Source of the DNA: Pavlovales sp. CCMP2436
Taxonomy: Eukaryota > Haptophyta > Pavlovophyceae > Pavlovales
DNA: 10,386 nt
Direction: 5' to 3'
NCBI GenBank assembly: GCA_026770615.1
Contig: MU631344.1
Coordinates: forward strand, 157,070 to 167,455
Within the stretch, counting starts at the first letter, position 1; each line of letters begins with the position of its first letter. Under the pieces are notes generated by a model. The model searched no databases. It worked only from the letters and a program-made list of their open reading frames with translations, and had not been told where the DNA came from. Both the position numbers and the translations under genes were made by a program. Shown here in pieces: positions 1-7,462 of the stretch.

Positions 1-1159
1 GGCAGGGCGGGATCGCCGGGTGTGGCGCTGCTGCGACTCCTTCGCGCAGTCGCTGGACCACTCAGCCACGAGGCTGCCGAAGTCTCCTCGCTCCCACCGA
101 TCGAACCGAGAGGCAAGCAGCCTGGCGGTCGCGAGGCGTCCCTGTTGTCTCCCGCGGGCAGCGGGCTGTTTGCGGAGTAAGATCGAGGGCAGGACCAACA
201 GCATCTTTAGCGCTTGCACTTCCTCAATCTCATTGTCCGGACCAGAGTAGCGGAGGGCTCTGATGGCACGGACATTGGCAGCGGCCCATGACTCATGGAA
301 GTCCCGGGGTATGGAGTCGAGTTGCCGAGACGTGTTCCCAGCGTGCCCAGCAGCCTTAGCAATGGTGAGATAATCAAGGGCAGAGAAGTTGCGTGCGGCC
401 GGGTCTGCAGTCGATCTTGTGGGCAAGGGTATGCTTGGGCGCTCGACTCCCTCGCTTGACTGTGACGCCTGCCGTTGGTGACGTAGTGGTGGTGGTGGTA
501 GTCCGCGCCCGTCAGGTGACGTGCTCCCACCTTCCCCCCCCCCCCACGACCCGTCCTACCCCTACCACGGCCGTGGCTGTGGCATCTGCCCCGAGCACTG
601 CCAGACGGCGGTGTTGGTGGCTGTGGCAGTGCCTGAGTTGGCGGCGGTGGCGGCGGTGGTTGTGGTGGTGGCGGCGGCGGCGGAGGAGGTTGTGGTGGCG
701 GTTGTGTTGGCGATAGCTGCTGCTGAGGCGGAGGGCCCGGCGTCGGCCGCTGCTGCTGTGTCCGTGCACGCGTCGTCCGCTGTGGCTGGGGGAGGGTGGG
801 GGTGGTGGTGGCGGTGGCGGTGGCTGATGTGGTGGTGGCTGCAGCGGTGGCGGGGAGCCGGCTAGGTGGTCTCTCCGGGCATCCGCGTCGGCTGCTGGGA
901 GCAATGTTGCAGAGGTAGCTTCGGCCTCGACGTTGGTGGCATTGGCGAGGGAGATTTGGCGGGCGGGTGGGAGTATGTGCGCAAATGCATCGACCCCAGT
1001 GAGATCGGAATCAGCGTTTGAGTTGGCTCGGACTTTGGAGGCGTATTTGGTGGCGTGGAGCTCGAAGAGCGAGGGCCGGCTGGCCTGGGCAGGGGTCGAG
1101 CAGCTGCCGCCGCTGAGCCCTTTCCAACCGGTTGCGCGGTAGTTGGGGAGAGGGTCCAC
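1..1159 (-). CDS. Pro/Gln-rich protein, possible N-terminal part of a LINE-like retroelement protein (partial, frame slips)
   Basis: Partial gene, read leftward and running off the window at base 1. The first part (1159 to about 800) begins near a VDPLPNYRATGWKGL stretch and ends in a Pro run. About 800-540 reads best in a second phase as Q/P-rich sequence (QQQ and long P tracts). From about 533 to 1 a third phase is fully open; it contains NFSALDYL, DFHESW, a LVLPSILLRK segment and a RWERGDFGSLVAEW segment. The order 'LP-x-LLLR ... W-x-x-GD-x-x-SLV' recalls the region before the reverse transcriptase in some protist LINE-like elements. That is memory of a pattern; no RT catalytic motif lies in the window. 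The two slips fall in G/C-rich low-complexity DNA, one at a 12-C run, so indels or sequencing error are likely. No ATG opens the first part, and the phase is the one used by the ubiquitin-like protein to its right. Confidence 0.4.
534..545. repeat. 12-C homopolymer at a frame slip
   Basis: A run of twelve C (G on the coding strand). The minus-strand reading changes phase here: Gly-rich sequence to the right is in one phase and the open stretch running to base 1 is in another. A one- or two-base length change in the run would join them. It could be a real indel, polymerase slippage or a base-calling error. Confidence 0.7.
600..860. repeat. GGT/GGC low-complexity tract coding Pro/Gln-rich linker
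   Basis: Long runs of GGT, GGC and TGG triplets on the plus strand, read on the minus strand as CCA/CCG/CAG, giving a Pro/Gln-rich linker. All six frames stay open for long stretches because of the bias, so His/Arg-, Trp/Arg- and Val/Ala-rich open frames here are artefacts. A frame slip lies near 790-810, within a G-rich stretch. Confidence 0.75.
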
Positions 1160-1198
1160 GTCGTTTAGGTGGAGATGCTGAGGCTGCGCACGGACGTC

Positions 1199-2572
1199 TT
1201 AATTGAACCCAATTGTGGTAGTGCTGTCAATGGCTTGCAGTGCACGTTGGCAGATGGTGTAAATCAAGGTGGCCGCGAGCTCATGAAGTACGGTGCAGCC
1301 CTCGGCTCTGCGCCAGAGCTTGTCGATGTGCAGTCCCTTGGCGCAGCTCTGATGGAGTGCCCTCTTGAGATTCTTGTCCGAGGCCGCAAGTGTTTCTTCG
1401 GGGCTCTGGTCCGAAGGCACCTCACTAGGCGCGATGGCCTTCGGCTCGACGGGCAGCGCGGCGAGGATCGCGCGTGCGAGCGTGCGCCCCCGTCGGGTAC
1501 GGTCAAATCTGATCGGGCCGTTCGCTGCGTGGAGCAGTGCATGTATCTTGCGGTAGGACGTAATGATGTGGGCTGCGATGAGGGGGTCTTGGGGAGCTGG
1601 CACTTGCGCTGGCGCACCACCTCGCATGCGGCACATAGAGCGCAGTGTCGCCTCGTTCTCGATGTCGTAATCCCGAAGTGGGCGCTGGTCGTCCAACTGT
1701 CTGCCTTCGCAGGTGAGGAAGTAGAGATCGGGTGCGATGCCGGTCTTGTGCTTGATGGCGTCTTTGACCATTCCGACCGTAAAGTGTGGCTTCACCTCGA
1801 GCACGAGCGTCTGGCGACCGAGGATCACGACAAAGATATACATCGGGCTGCGCAATTGGCTGGGCGGTGAGCTCGCCGGCAGGCTCAGCAGCAGCAGCGG
1901 GCTGGGCGGAGCGGCGGACTCTGCAGCGGTATGCTTGACGGCGGCGGGCTGGGGGGTGGCGTGGGGAGCGCCAGCAGGCTGGGTGGTGACGGACTGGGTG
2001 GTGGGCTGAGCGGCGGCAGCGATGGCTGCGGCGGGCTTGGCAGCGACGACGGCGTTGATGACGGTGGTGACGGTGGTGGCGGGCTTGGCGGCGGGCTGAG
2101 CGGCGGCGGGCTGGGTGGTGGGCTGGGCGGCGGATTGAACGGCAGGCCCAGCGGCGGGCTGGGTGGCGGGCTGGTCGGCGGGCTGGCTCTGAGCGGCGGA
2201 CTGGGTTGCGGGCCCAGCGGTGGGCTGGGCGGTGGGCTTTGGCGGCGGTAGGGGTGGCGTCGATGGAGTGGACTGGGAAGCGGGCTGGGCAGTGTGTTGT
2301 AGGTGAACGCACCTTTCTAGCGCCGGTTCAGCGCGCAGCGTGCTCGGCGACGGCAGCGGTAGCGCAGTGCCCGTCGACGGCTCGCTCGGCAGCGCACTCT
2401 GCAGCGTGTCCGTCGGCGCACGCAGCGGCAGCGCGCCCAGGGGCTGGGCTGCTGCTGCGCCCTGGGCGGCGGCGGGCTGGGCAGCAGCAGGCTGGGCGGC
2501 GGCGACGGGTTGGACGGCAGGCTGGGCTGCGGGCTGGGCGGCGGGCTGGGCAGCATCTGGTTCGAGTACGAG
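1199..2572 (-). CDS. Ubiquitin-like domain protein with Ala/Gln/Pro-rich N-terminal linker (Ubl2)
   Basis: Phase open from just after a TAG (2575-2573) to a TAA (1201-1199). The first 240 codons are Ala/Gln/Pro-rich (AAQP-type repeats). A ubiquitin-like domain of exactly 76 residues follows at 1843-1616: it starts MYIFVV, keeps GRQLDD, DYDI and TL, and ends RMRGG. By ubiquitin numbering, K27 and K33 are kept, K48 is Arg, K63 is Asn, Ile44 is Thr and Val70 is Met, while R72, R74 and G75-G76 are kept. About 138 residues follow the Gly-Gly, starting APAQ, with helix-like Ala/Leu-rich stretches that I do not recognise. Such a layout resembles ubiquitin fusions cleaved after Gly76 by deubiquitinases. 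The first ATG in this phase is the domain's own Met, so either translation starts there (giving Ubl plus tail) or the linker joins the ankyrin-like part to the right through the TAG. The Ubl call is firm; the gene boundary is not. Confidence 0.75.
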   Translation of the reverse strand, partial: LVLEPDAAQPAAQPAAQPAVQPVAAAQPAAAQPAAAQGAAAAQPLGALPLRAPTDTLQSALPSEPSTGTALPLPSPSTLRAEPALERCVHLQHTAQPASQSTPSTPPLPPPKPTAQPTAGPATQSAAQSQPADQPATQPAAGPAVQSAAQPTTQPAAAQPAAKPATTVTTVINAVVAAKPAAAIAAAAQPTTQSVTTQPAGAPHATPQPAAVKHTAAESAAPPSPLLLLSLPASSPPSQLRSPMYIFVVILGRQTLVLEVKPHFTVGMVKDAIKHKTGIAPDLYFLTCEGRQLDDQRPLRDYDIENEATLRSMCRMRGGAPAQVPAPQDPLIAAHIITSYRKIHALLHAANGPIRFDRTRRGRTLARAILAALPVEPKAIAPSEVPSDQSPEETLAASDKNLKRALHQSCAKGLHIDKLWRRAEGCTVLHELAATLIYTICQRALQAIDSTTTIGFN

Positions 2573-2650
2573 CTAGGCTGCATCGGGATCGGTTGCGGGC
2601 TGGGCGGCGGGCTCGACGGCAGGCTCGGCGGCGGGCCGGGCGGCTGGCTG
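1880..2650. repeat. Degenerate 12-bp repeat coding AAQP-type linker
   Basis: On the plus strand, variants of GGGCTGGGCGGC recur many times; on the minus strand they read as Ala-Ala-Gln-Pro and variants (TTQP, AKPA, AAGP). The repeat runs through the TAG at 2573-2575 without change of phase, so the protein linker continues on both sides of that stop. Glycine-rich open frames on the plus strand here are shadows of the repeat. Confidence 0.8.
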
Positions 2651-3088
2651 TGCGGTGGGAATGCGTAGGTACTCTACCTTCTCGCTAAACCTAAACCTGC
2701 CCCTCACGGCGCAGTCGACCAAGTTCTCCCGGTCCCTTGCAGAAAGTTGGCAGCCGCCGCACTCCAAAGCATATTGCAGCACATCAAGATGGCCTCCCTG
2801 GGCGGCACTGAAGCAAATGAGTTCTCCGAAGGGGCAATCGTTGGAGTGTATCCAAACCAATGCTTCCAAATTCCCCTCCTCTTCGGCAGCGTCACAAGCC
2901 TCGCCACTCGGGTGACATACCCAATCGATCAAGAGCACCTCGAGGGCGCCCATGCAACCAAGTCTCGCAGCGAGGGTGAGCAACAAAGCCGGCCTTCTGA
3001 TGGGTCTTCCACCTTCTTCGTCTAGGTAGAACCCATAAGAGTCTGCAGAGCGCCCACAGTAGTCGTCGTCGCGGATGAAGTGGGGCAT
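2573..3088 (-). CDS. Ankyrin-like repeat protein/segment with A/P/Q tail
   Basis: A 171-codon reading from an ATG (3088-3086) to a TAG (2575-2573). Residues about 33-141 hold three to four degenerate ankyrin-like units: LLLTLAARLGCMGALEVLL, then EACDAAEEEGNLEALVWI with NDCPFG, then FSAAQGGHLDVLQYALE with a GC turn. The 'AAxxGHLxVLxYA' and 'CPxG' pattern is typical of the divergent ankyrin arrays found with F-boxes in algal, amoebal and large-virus proteins. Residues after about 144 are an AAQPAARP-type linker. The ATG sits directly after the TGA that ends the F-box part, in the same phase (TGAATG). It may therefore be the C-terminal half of one F-box/ankyrin protein cut by a nonsense codon, or a separate protein. 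F-box plus ankyrin usually means a substrate adaptor of an SCF-type ubiquitin ligase; that role is inference. Confidence 0.6.
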   Translation of the reverse strand: MPHFIRDDDYCGRSADSYGFYLDEEGGRPIRRPALLLTLAARLGCMGALEVLLIDWVCHPSGEACDAAEEEGNLEALVWIHSNDCPFGELICFSAAQGGHLDVLQYALECGGCQLSARDRENLVDCAVRGRFRFSEKVEYLRIPTAQPAARPAAEPAVEPAAQPATDPDAA

Positions 3089-4369
3089 TCACATGCATGC
3101 AAAAGCTGCCAACGCACGTGTGCGTAGAAAGTCGCTCCTATGCGTCTCCTCCCTCTCCTGGCTCATGTGGCCTTTGAAGGTCTTACACGTGAGCGTAGCG
3201 CATGTGCGGTCTCCTCCGTCAAGCAGCATGAGAATGGCCCGCAGCGGGTCACCAGCAAGAGAGAGTATCGACTCTTTCGATACTTCGCCCCTCCTCGGTG
3301 CTCGCCTGCCTCTACCGTGGTCCTCGACGCTTGGTACATCAGGCGTCGAGGACCGCACGGCTGCAGCGGGTCTCGACTCCCACCACTCGCCCGTCGACGT
3401 AGATATCGAGACTGATGGCTGGGTGCTGGGTTGGCGAGCGGGCTCGGCAACGAATGGCTGGGCTGCAATGCCTGCAGACCAACCATCTACCCAACCGTCC
3501 ATCCAGTCCGCCGACCTGAGCGCAGCAGCTTGTTCGGTGATGGCAGCGTGGGCGGGCTGGACAACGGGCTCCTCGGCGGTGGCGGCGGGCTCGGCGGCGG
3601 CGACGGACTCGGCGACGGCGGCGGGCTCGGCGGCGGCGGCGGGCTCAAAGGAGGCAGGGGGCTTTGCGGCGGCGGGGGGCTTGGCCGCGGCAGCGGGCTG
3701 CGCGGGGGTGGCGGAGTCGGCGGTAGTGTCTGGCTCAGCGGCGGCGGCGAGCTGGGAGGAGGCGGGGGGCACAGCGGAAGCAGGGAGCTCGGCTGAGGTG
3801 GGGAGTTCAGCAGGGGCGGCGGGTTCGGCTACGGCGGGGGGCTCAGCGGCGGTGGCGGGCTTAGCGGTGGTGGCGGGCTCGGCTGAGGCGGAGGGCTCGG
3901 CGGCGGGCTCGGAGGCATTTGACTGGGTGGCGGGCAGGGCAGCGGTCTTGGCGACGGTGGAGTCTCTCGTTTGAGGTGTTTCTCGTCTTTCACCAAGTGC
4001 GCCTCCCTTTAGTATCCCCAGGCAGTGCAGCGTCGAATGCATCGTGATGTTGTATTCGGCGAGCTTGCACCCGTCCTCAAGCTGCTTGCCCTCAACGAGA
4101 AGGCGTTGGTTTATGATTGGGATACGCTCCTTGACAAAGATCTTGGCCTTGACGTTCTGGGTCCGATCCGAAAGCTTCACGTCGAGTGTGATCGTCTTGC
4201 CGGACATCATCTTGATGAAGATTTGGATTGTCCCTGTCTGGGAGCGTGTCGCGACGCGCTGGGCGGTGGCGTTGGCTGCAGCTCGCTGTCTGGCGGCACG
4301 CGTGGTGGTGCTCAGCCCGGCGGCGGGCTCGGCGTATTTTTTAGATATTATCGGCTCCCAACAACTCAC
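3089..4369 (-). CDS. Ubiquitin-like domain + A/P/E linker + F-box-like motif (Ubl1)
   Basis: A 426-codon reading ending in TGA (3091-3089). Residues 48-123 (4228-4001) are a clear ubiquitin fold of exactly 76 residues: [34 protein letters not shown] and STLH, ending LKGG followed by ALGE. By ubiquitin numbering K6, K11, K27, K29, K33 and K48 are present, K63 is Met, Ile44 is Leu, R72 is Ile and R74 is Lys. Residues about 130-320 are a low-complexity A/P/E/K linker. Residues about 365-402 (3277-3164) look like an F-box: [20 protein letters not shown] then TCKTFK. The sequence then continues [11 protein letters not shown], stop. Ankyrin-like repeats follow in the same phase after the TGA. Residue 1 is a GTG and no ATG occurs before the domain itself, so the true start is unknown; an upstream exon or non-AUG start is possible. 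An SCF-adaptor role with a built-in ubiquitin-like domain is inferred. Confidence 0.75.
   Translation of the reverse strand: MSCWEPIISKKYAEPAAGLSTTTRAARQRAAANATAQRVATRSQTGTIQIFIKMMSGKTITLDVKLSDRTQNVKAKIFVKERIPIINQRLLVEGKQLEDGCKLAEYNITMHSTLHCLGILKGGALGERRETPQTRDSTVAKTAALPATQSNASEPAAEPSASAEPATTAKPATAAEPPAVAEPAAPAELPTSAELPASAVPPASSQLAAAAEPDTTADSATPAQPAAAAKPPAAAKPPASFEPAAAAEPAAVAESVAAAEPAATAEEPVVQPAHAAITEQAAALRSADWMDGWVDGWSAGIAAQPFVAEPARQPSTQPSVSISTSTGEWWESRPAAAVRSSTPDVPSVEDHGRGRRAPRRGEVSKESILSLAGDPLRAILMLLDGGDRTCATLTCKTFKGHMSQEREETHRSDFLRTRALAAFACM
3530..3960. repeat. GGCGGCGGGCTC-type repeat coding A/E/P linker
   Basis: Recurrent GGCGGCGGGCTCGGC variants on the plus strand read on the minus strand as Ala-Glu-Pro-Ala-Ala and similar. 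The linker is richer in Glu and Lys than the AAQP linker near 1880-2650, so it is a related but distinct repeat. It gives long glycine-rich and Ala/Gly-rich open frames on the plus strand that are not genes. Confidence 0.75.
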
Positions 4370-4455
4370 TTGTTCTAATTAAATTACATATGAAAAAGTG
4401 TTAAAATTTAAATTCGATCATGCAAACTCTTAACGCTCGCGTCCAGCAGCGACCA
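4370..4455. other. AT-rich spacer between transposase B and the Ubl1 reading
   Basis: A short AT-rich stretch (AATTAAATTACATATG, TTAAAATTTAAATTCG) with a composition unlike the GC-rich sequence either side. On the minus strand it precedes the Ubl1 reading and could hold its promoter, 5' leader or an intron 3' end (AG dinucleotides near 4356-4376). An in-frame TAA lies a few codons upstream of the GTG at 4369. No clear TATA box position or splice pair can be assigned. Confidence 0.35.
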
Positions 4456-5871
4456 TCACCACAGAGTGGCGAGGATCTCGCCGTGCGCCTTGCGGGAGAG
4501 CTACCACATCGTCGGTGACTCGGGTGCGCGCGGCTGCACGCCCGACCGGCGCGCCCGACTGACGACAAGCGGCCGACCAACGGGCGGGACCACGTCGAGC
4601 TTCACGTTGACCGCGCGCACCTCGGTCGCGTTGAGGACAAAGCGGGCATTAGGGTCGTTGCCGGCAGCCACAGGGTCCCACTCGACGAAATGCACGCCCT
4701 CGGAGTCGGCAGAGTGGCGTTCGAACCACTTGACCGCAAGCGCGATGTCGCCCTTGGTGAAGTTGGTCTGCTCGAGCTTGCCGCCTGCGTGTGTGAACCC
4801 CTTGATGATGCACGAGCCGTCGCCTGCGTCGGTACCCAGCCCAATCCAGTACCAATCCCCTGCCCCCCGCCCGCGCCCACCCTCGCGCGCTTTCGCGACC
4901 ACCCAGTCTCCTGGCCGCAGCTTCTTCGCGAACCCTTTCCCCGCCGCCTGCACGGTCGTGCGCGTCTTCTACACTGTGCGCGCGTCGATCTGATGCAGCT
5001 CCTGCACGACCCACTCGCACATCGGCCGTCCGCAGCCTACGGTGGAGCTCGGGCACGTCGAGTCCATGCCCCCAGCGCACACGCAATCCCAGCAGCACTC
5101 GCACCAGCAGCCGAAAGTGCGCGCCGCGATCAACTTCTCCGTCAGCGCCAGGAACTCGTACGTGCCCGAGATGCCATCAACGCAGCTAAACTTGCTCGCG
5201 GCACCACGCTGCCGCTCGGTCTCGATCACCTCGCGCGGCGAGTGCACGATCTTGATCTCGCTGACGATTTTGGACTGGTGCGACTTGGTCCACGCCTCCG
5301 AATTGAAGTGCTTCTCGAGGTGCTCGCGCGTCTCCAGGTCAGTCGTAATCTTGCCCGACGCCGTTAGGGCCTTGCCCTTGGTGATGGCGCCGAGCACACA
5401 CTGCTTGAGCACCGCACCCAGTCCGTCCCATGCGCCATTGCCATGGCCCGGTGCTCCGAAGCGGATGAGCACCGTCTGGAGCTACGGGAAGCTGTTGCGC
5501 GTGTACGACCACCAGAGCAACATGCGGGTCGACTTGAAGTGCGTCGCGTTGTCCGAGTGCACGCCGATCGTGTGGAAGTGCTCGGTGCTGTTGTACACGG
5601 CGTACTCGTCGGCGATTAATTTGTTGGTGAAATGCGGTGAGGCTGCGCCGTCGTGGTGTTTGTCGTTGATGACGCAGCCGTAGGCGTTCGTTTTCATTGA
5701 GCAGTGGCGCAGCAGGTGGCGTTGCACCTCAACGCGCTCGCCGTCCGGCTTCTCGACCGTGTAGACCCTGCTCTCGCCGAGTGCTGCGGCCGCGGAGAAG
5801 ACCGCGGCGAAGTAGGCGCCGTTCGGGATGGTTGTCCCTGCCACAGAGTCCGACTCAGGCTCGACGATTAC

Positions 5872-6062
5872 CTTCATCGCACGAGGGGGGCGGGGCGGGG
5901 AAGGGGGAGAGAGAGGGGTAACAGTCAGAGCAGACAGCCACGATCTACCTGGCGGCACGCGGCGGCGGCGCGCGGCGGCGGCGTGTGGCGGCGGCGTAAG
6001 GCGGCGGCGTGCGGCGGCGGCGTGCAGTGGTGGCGCGCGGTGGCGCCTAGCTCCTCGCCCAC
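5872..6062 (-). other. Probable spliceosomal intron (191 bp) in transposase B
   Basis: On the minus strand the upstream exon ends ATC-AAG (6065-6063), followed by GTGGGC. The intron ends in a pyrimidine-rich stretch (CCCCTCTCTCTCCCCC and C-rich sequence) then GATGAAG, and the exon resumes GTA-ATC-GTC at 5871. Splicing is phase 0, gives SGLIK-VIVEPESD, and moves the reading from the 6065 phase to the 5871 phase, which plain reading cannot do. A minisatellite occupies its centre. The in-frame ATG at 5877 lies inside the intron by this model and would not be a start. Confidence 0.65.
5961..6045. repeat. 13-bp minisatellite, about 6.5 units
   Basis: Tandem units of GGCGGCGGCG plus three variable bases (cgc, tgt, taa, tgc, tgc, cgc). 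The last one and a half units are degenerate (AGTGGTGGCG and GGTGGCG). It lies inside the probable intron of transposase B. Because 13 is not a multiple of 3, unit changes would shift a coding frame, which fits a non-coding location. Confidence 0.85.
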
Positions 6063-7226
6063 CTTGATGAGGCCCGAGCGGTCGACCCACGCGGCCGTGG
6101 AGAGGAAGCGCATGATTGCAATAAACAGACTGAACTGCTTGGTGGTCCAGTACTCAGACTGGATCTCGCGTTGGCCGACGAGAGTGCAGTTCTTGGACCA
6201 GTCGACGTCTAGGATGAGCCAGCCTGGCGCAAGTAGCTCGTGGAGCTGCTTGGATCCGCGCTTGAGCTCCGAGAGGATCGGTCTGTGCTCAACGAACTTG
6301 CGCGCCACCAGCTGTTCAAATTTGTCGAAGAAATTCACGAGGGTGGCCGTCCTGTGTTGGCGCATAGGCTCCTTGTCCCCCGACGGAGTTGTGTCCGCGT
6401 CGTCGTCCCCATCCGCGACAGAATGTAGAGCGCAGTCTCCGCCGCGTCGTTTCCACTAGCCGCGCACTCGGGCACGAGCGCCTCGAGCCTCTCGAGGACT
6501 CGCTCGCCGACGCCGAACGCAGACACAGCACCGACGATGAGATCGGCAACGCACTCAGCAGAGCCGGCAGCGTGATAACGCAGTGATGCGAGCACACCCC
6601 TGCGCGCGTGGTTAAGCGCAACTCTGCGCTGCCGCGCAGTGTATGCGTCGCCGTTGTCTGCATCGATCGGCACCTGAGCGCGCGCGTGGAAGATTTGTTC
6701 TTGCCGAATGAACTCGCGCAGGTCCCACGTCGTCCACTTGTCGTCTGCATCATCATCGGTGCGCCCGCGCTTCGCCTCTACGGATTCGGGCGCGCCGCGC
6801 CCGCCACAGCGGCGGAGGCCCGGTCTCGGCCGGCTCCGAGCGCGCACGAGACAAGTGCGGCACCAGCTCGGGCGGCGTGGGCTCGGGCTCGAGCTGCACC
6901 AGGCAGCGGTGCGTTGCGAGATTCACGTTGACGAGCTGCACGATCGCATGCTGCAGCGTGGGGCGCACAGTCGAGGTACTGCACTTGAGCTGCATCCGCT
7001 TCGTTGAGTCCACCGCCCGGCAGCAGCTGAGCGACACCTGAACGTACTCGCGCTTGGCTGCGCTCCCCCCCGTCTCCGCGGAGTGCATGTTGTCCTCATT
7101 GCACAAGCGCGCAAGGAGGTCATCAACGCTTTTGCCGACGAGCACAGCGAGCAGCTCTGGCCAGCGGAGCGACATCGCAGCGGCGGGCGGATGCTGCAAG
7201 TCTGGAGCGATCCAGAGCAGAAGTAT

Positions 7227-7462
7227 GGGGGGCCTTCGGTTCCTTTTGGACAAAAAATTTGTCGGATTCCAGGTCCGGGCCGGAATCAGCATGGCAGAAC
7301 CGTAGACGCGATCGCGATGAACTCAACGGCATCGCGCCCGTGGCCCTCGTGACGCAGATCGATCTCAGCGGCACGAGCTTGAGCGCCCACTCTCGCGCCG
7401 CGGCGAGCGTCGCGGCGCGTCGAGCTTTCGATATCTTTGTTCAAAAGGAACCGGGGGGGCCA
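7227..7462. repeat. Inverted-repeat pair (CGGTTCCTTTTGGACAAA) flanking about 165 bp
   Basis: The left arm at about 7227-7262 starts GGGGGGCCTTCGGTTCCTTTTGGACAAA. The right arm at about 7437-7462, read on the minus strand, starts GGCCCCCCCGGTTCCTTTTGAACAAA. Eighteen core bases match with one mismatch. The left arm lies about 50 bp upstream of transposase B's ATG. The pair could be a small MITE-like insertion, or one arm could be the 5' terminal repeat of element B with a stray inverted copy. I see no matching arm near the 3' end of transposase B (4380-4500) and no convincing target duplication. The internal sequence has no recognisable gene. Confidence 0.55.

Larger units (their letters stand above)
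4456..7175 (-). pseudogene. Transposase B: DDE-like transposase (EIQS / SDxxxxxFK / HGxGxxDG family), frameshifted, one intron
   Basis: A gene in several open pieces, from ATG at 7175 to TGA at 4458-4456. Piece 1 (7175 to about 6800) begins MSLRWPELLAVLVGKSVDDL. Phase shifts near 6800 and 6425 lead into WTTWDLREFIRQEQ and then LVNFFDKFEQLV. The core follows: a GWLILDVDWS strand (candidate first Asp 6209-6201), REIQSEYWTTKQFSLF, a 191-bp intron (5872-6062), VHSDNATHFKS (candidate second Asp at 5553) and RFGAPGHGNGAWDGLG (Asp at 5427). The usual HGKG appears here as HGNG. Next comes a Cys-rich segment (CWCECCWDCVC) near 5060-5020, then GDWVVAK ... DWYWIG ... VKWFER ... FVEWDP, which resembles a BAH-like barrel. 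In-frame TAGs lie at 5482-5484, 4969-4971 and 4501-4503, each followed by sensible sequence in the same phase; after the last comes LSRKAHGEILATLW-TGA. The family is recognised from motif memory as widespread uncharacterised DDE-type transposases in protists and animals. Most likely a decayed copy. Confidence 0.65.

Noticed and set aside
552..565. Two TAG codons in the left-end phase (PRPW then stops) as more evidence for TAG as sense
   Set aside because: A phase slip at the adjacent 12-C run explains the region better, since the neighbouring phase is open and protein-like.
393..865. Trp/Arg-rich and Val/Ala-rich plus-strand frames, and a His/Arg-rich minus-strand frame
   Set aside because: Products of GGT/GGC triplet bias; the Q/P-rich minus-strand phase is the most protein-like.
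1931..2251. Glycine-rich plus-strand open frame, collagen-like or GRP-like
   Set aside because: It is the complement of the AAQP-coding repeat; the minus-strand phase carries a ubiquitin-like domain and the linker, so the plus frame is a shadow.
3431..3796. Glycine-rich plus-strand open frame
   Set aside because: Shadow of the A/E/P linker between ubiquitin-like domain 1 and the F-box-like motif.
5482..5877. ATG at 5877 as the start of a separate gene
   Set aside because: It lies two codons before a good splice acceptor with a pyrimidine tract, and splicing joins the transposase motifs in the right order.
5961..6045. CRISPR array
   Set aside because: The units are 13 bp with 3-bp variable parts, far too short for repeats and spacers, and the context is eukaryotic.
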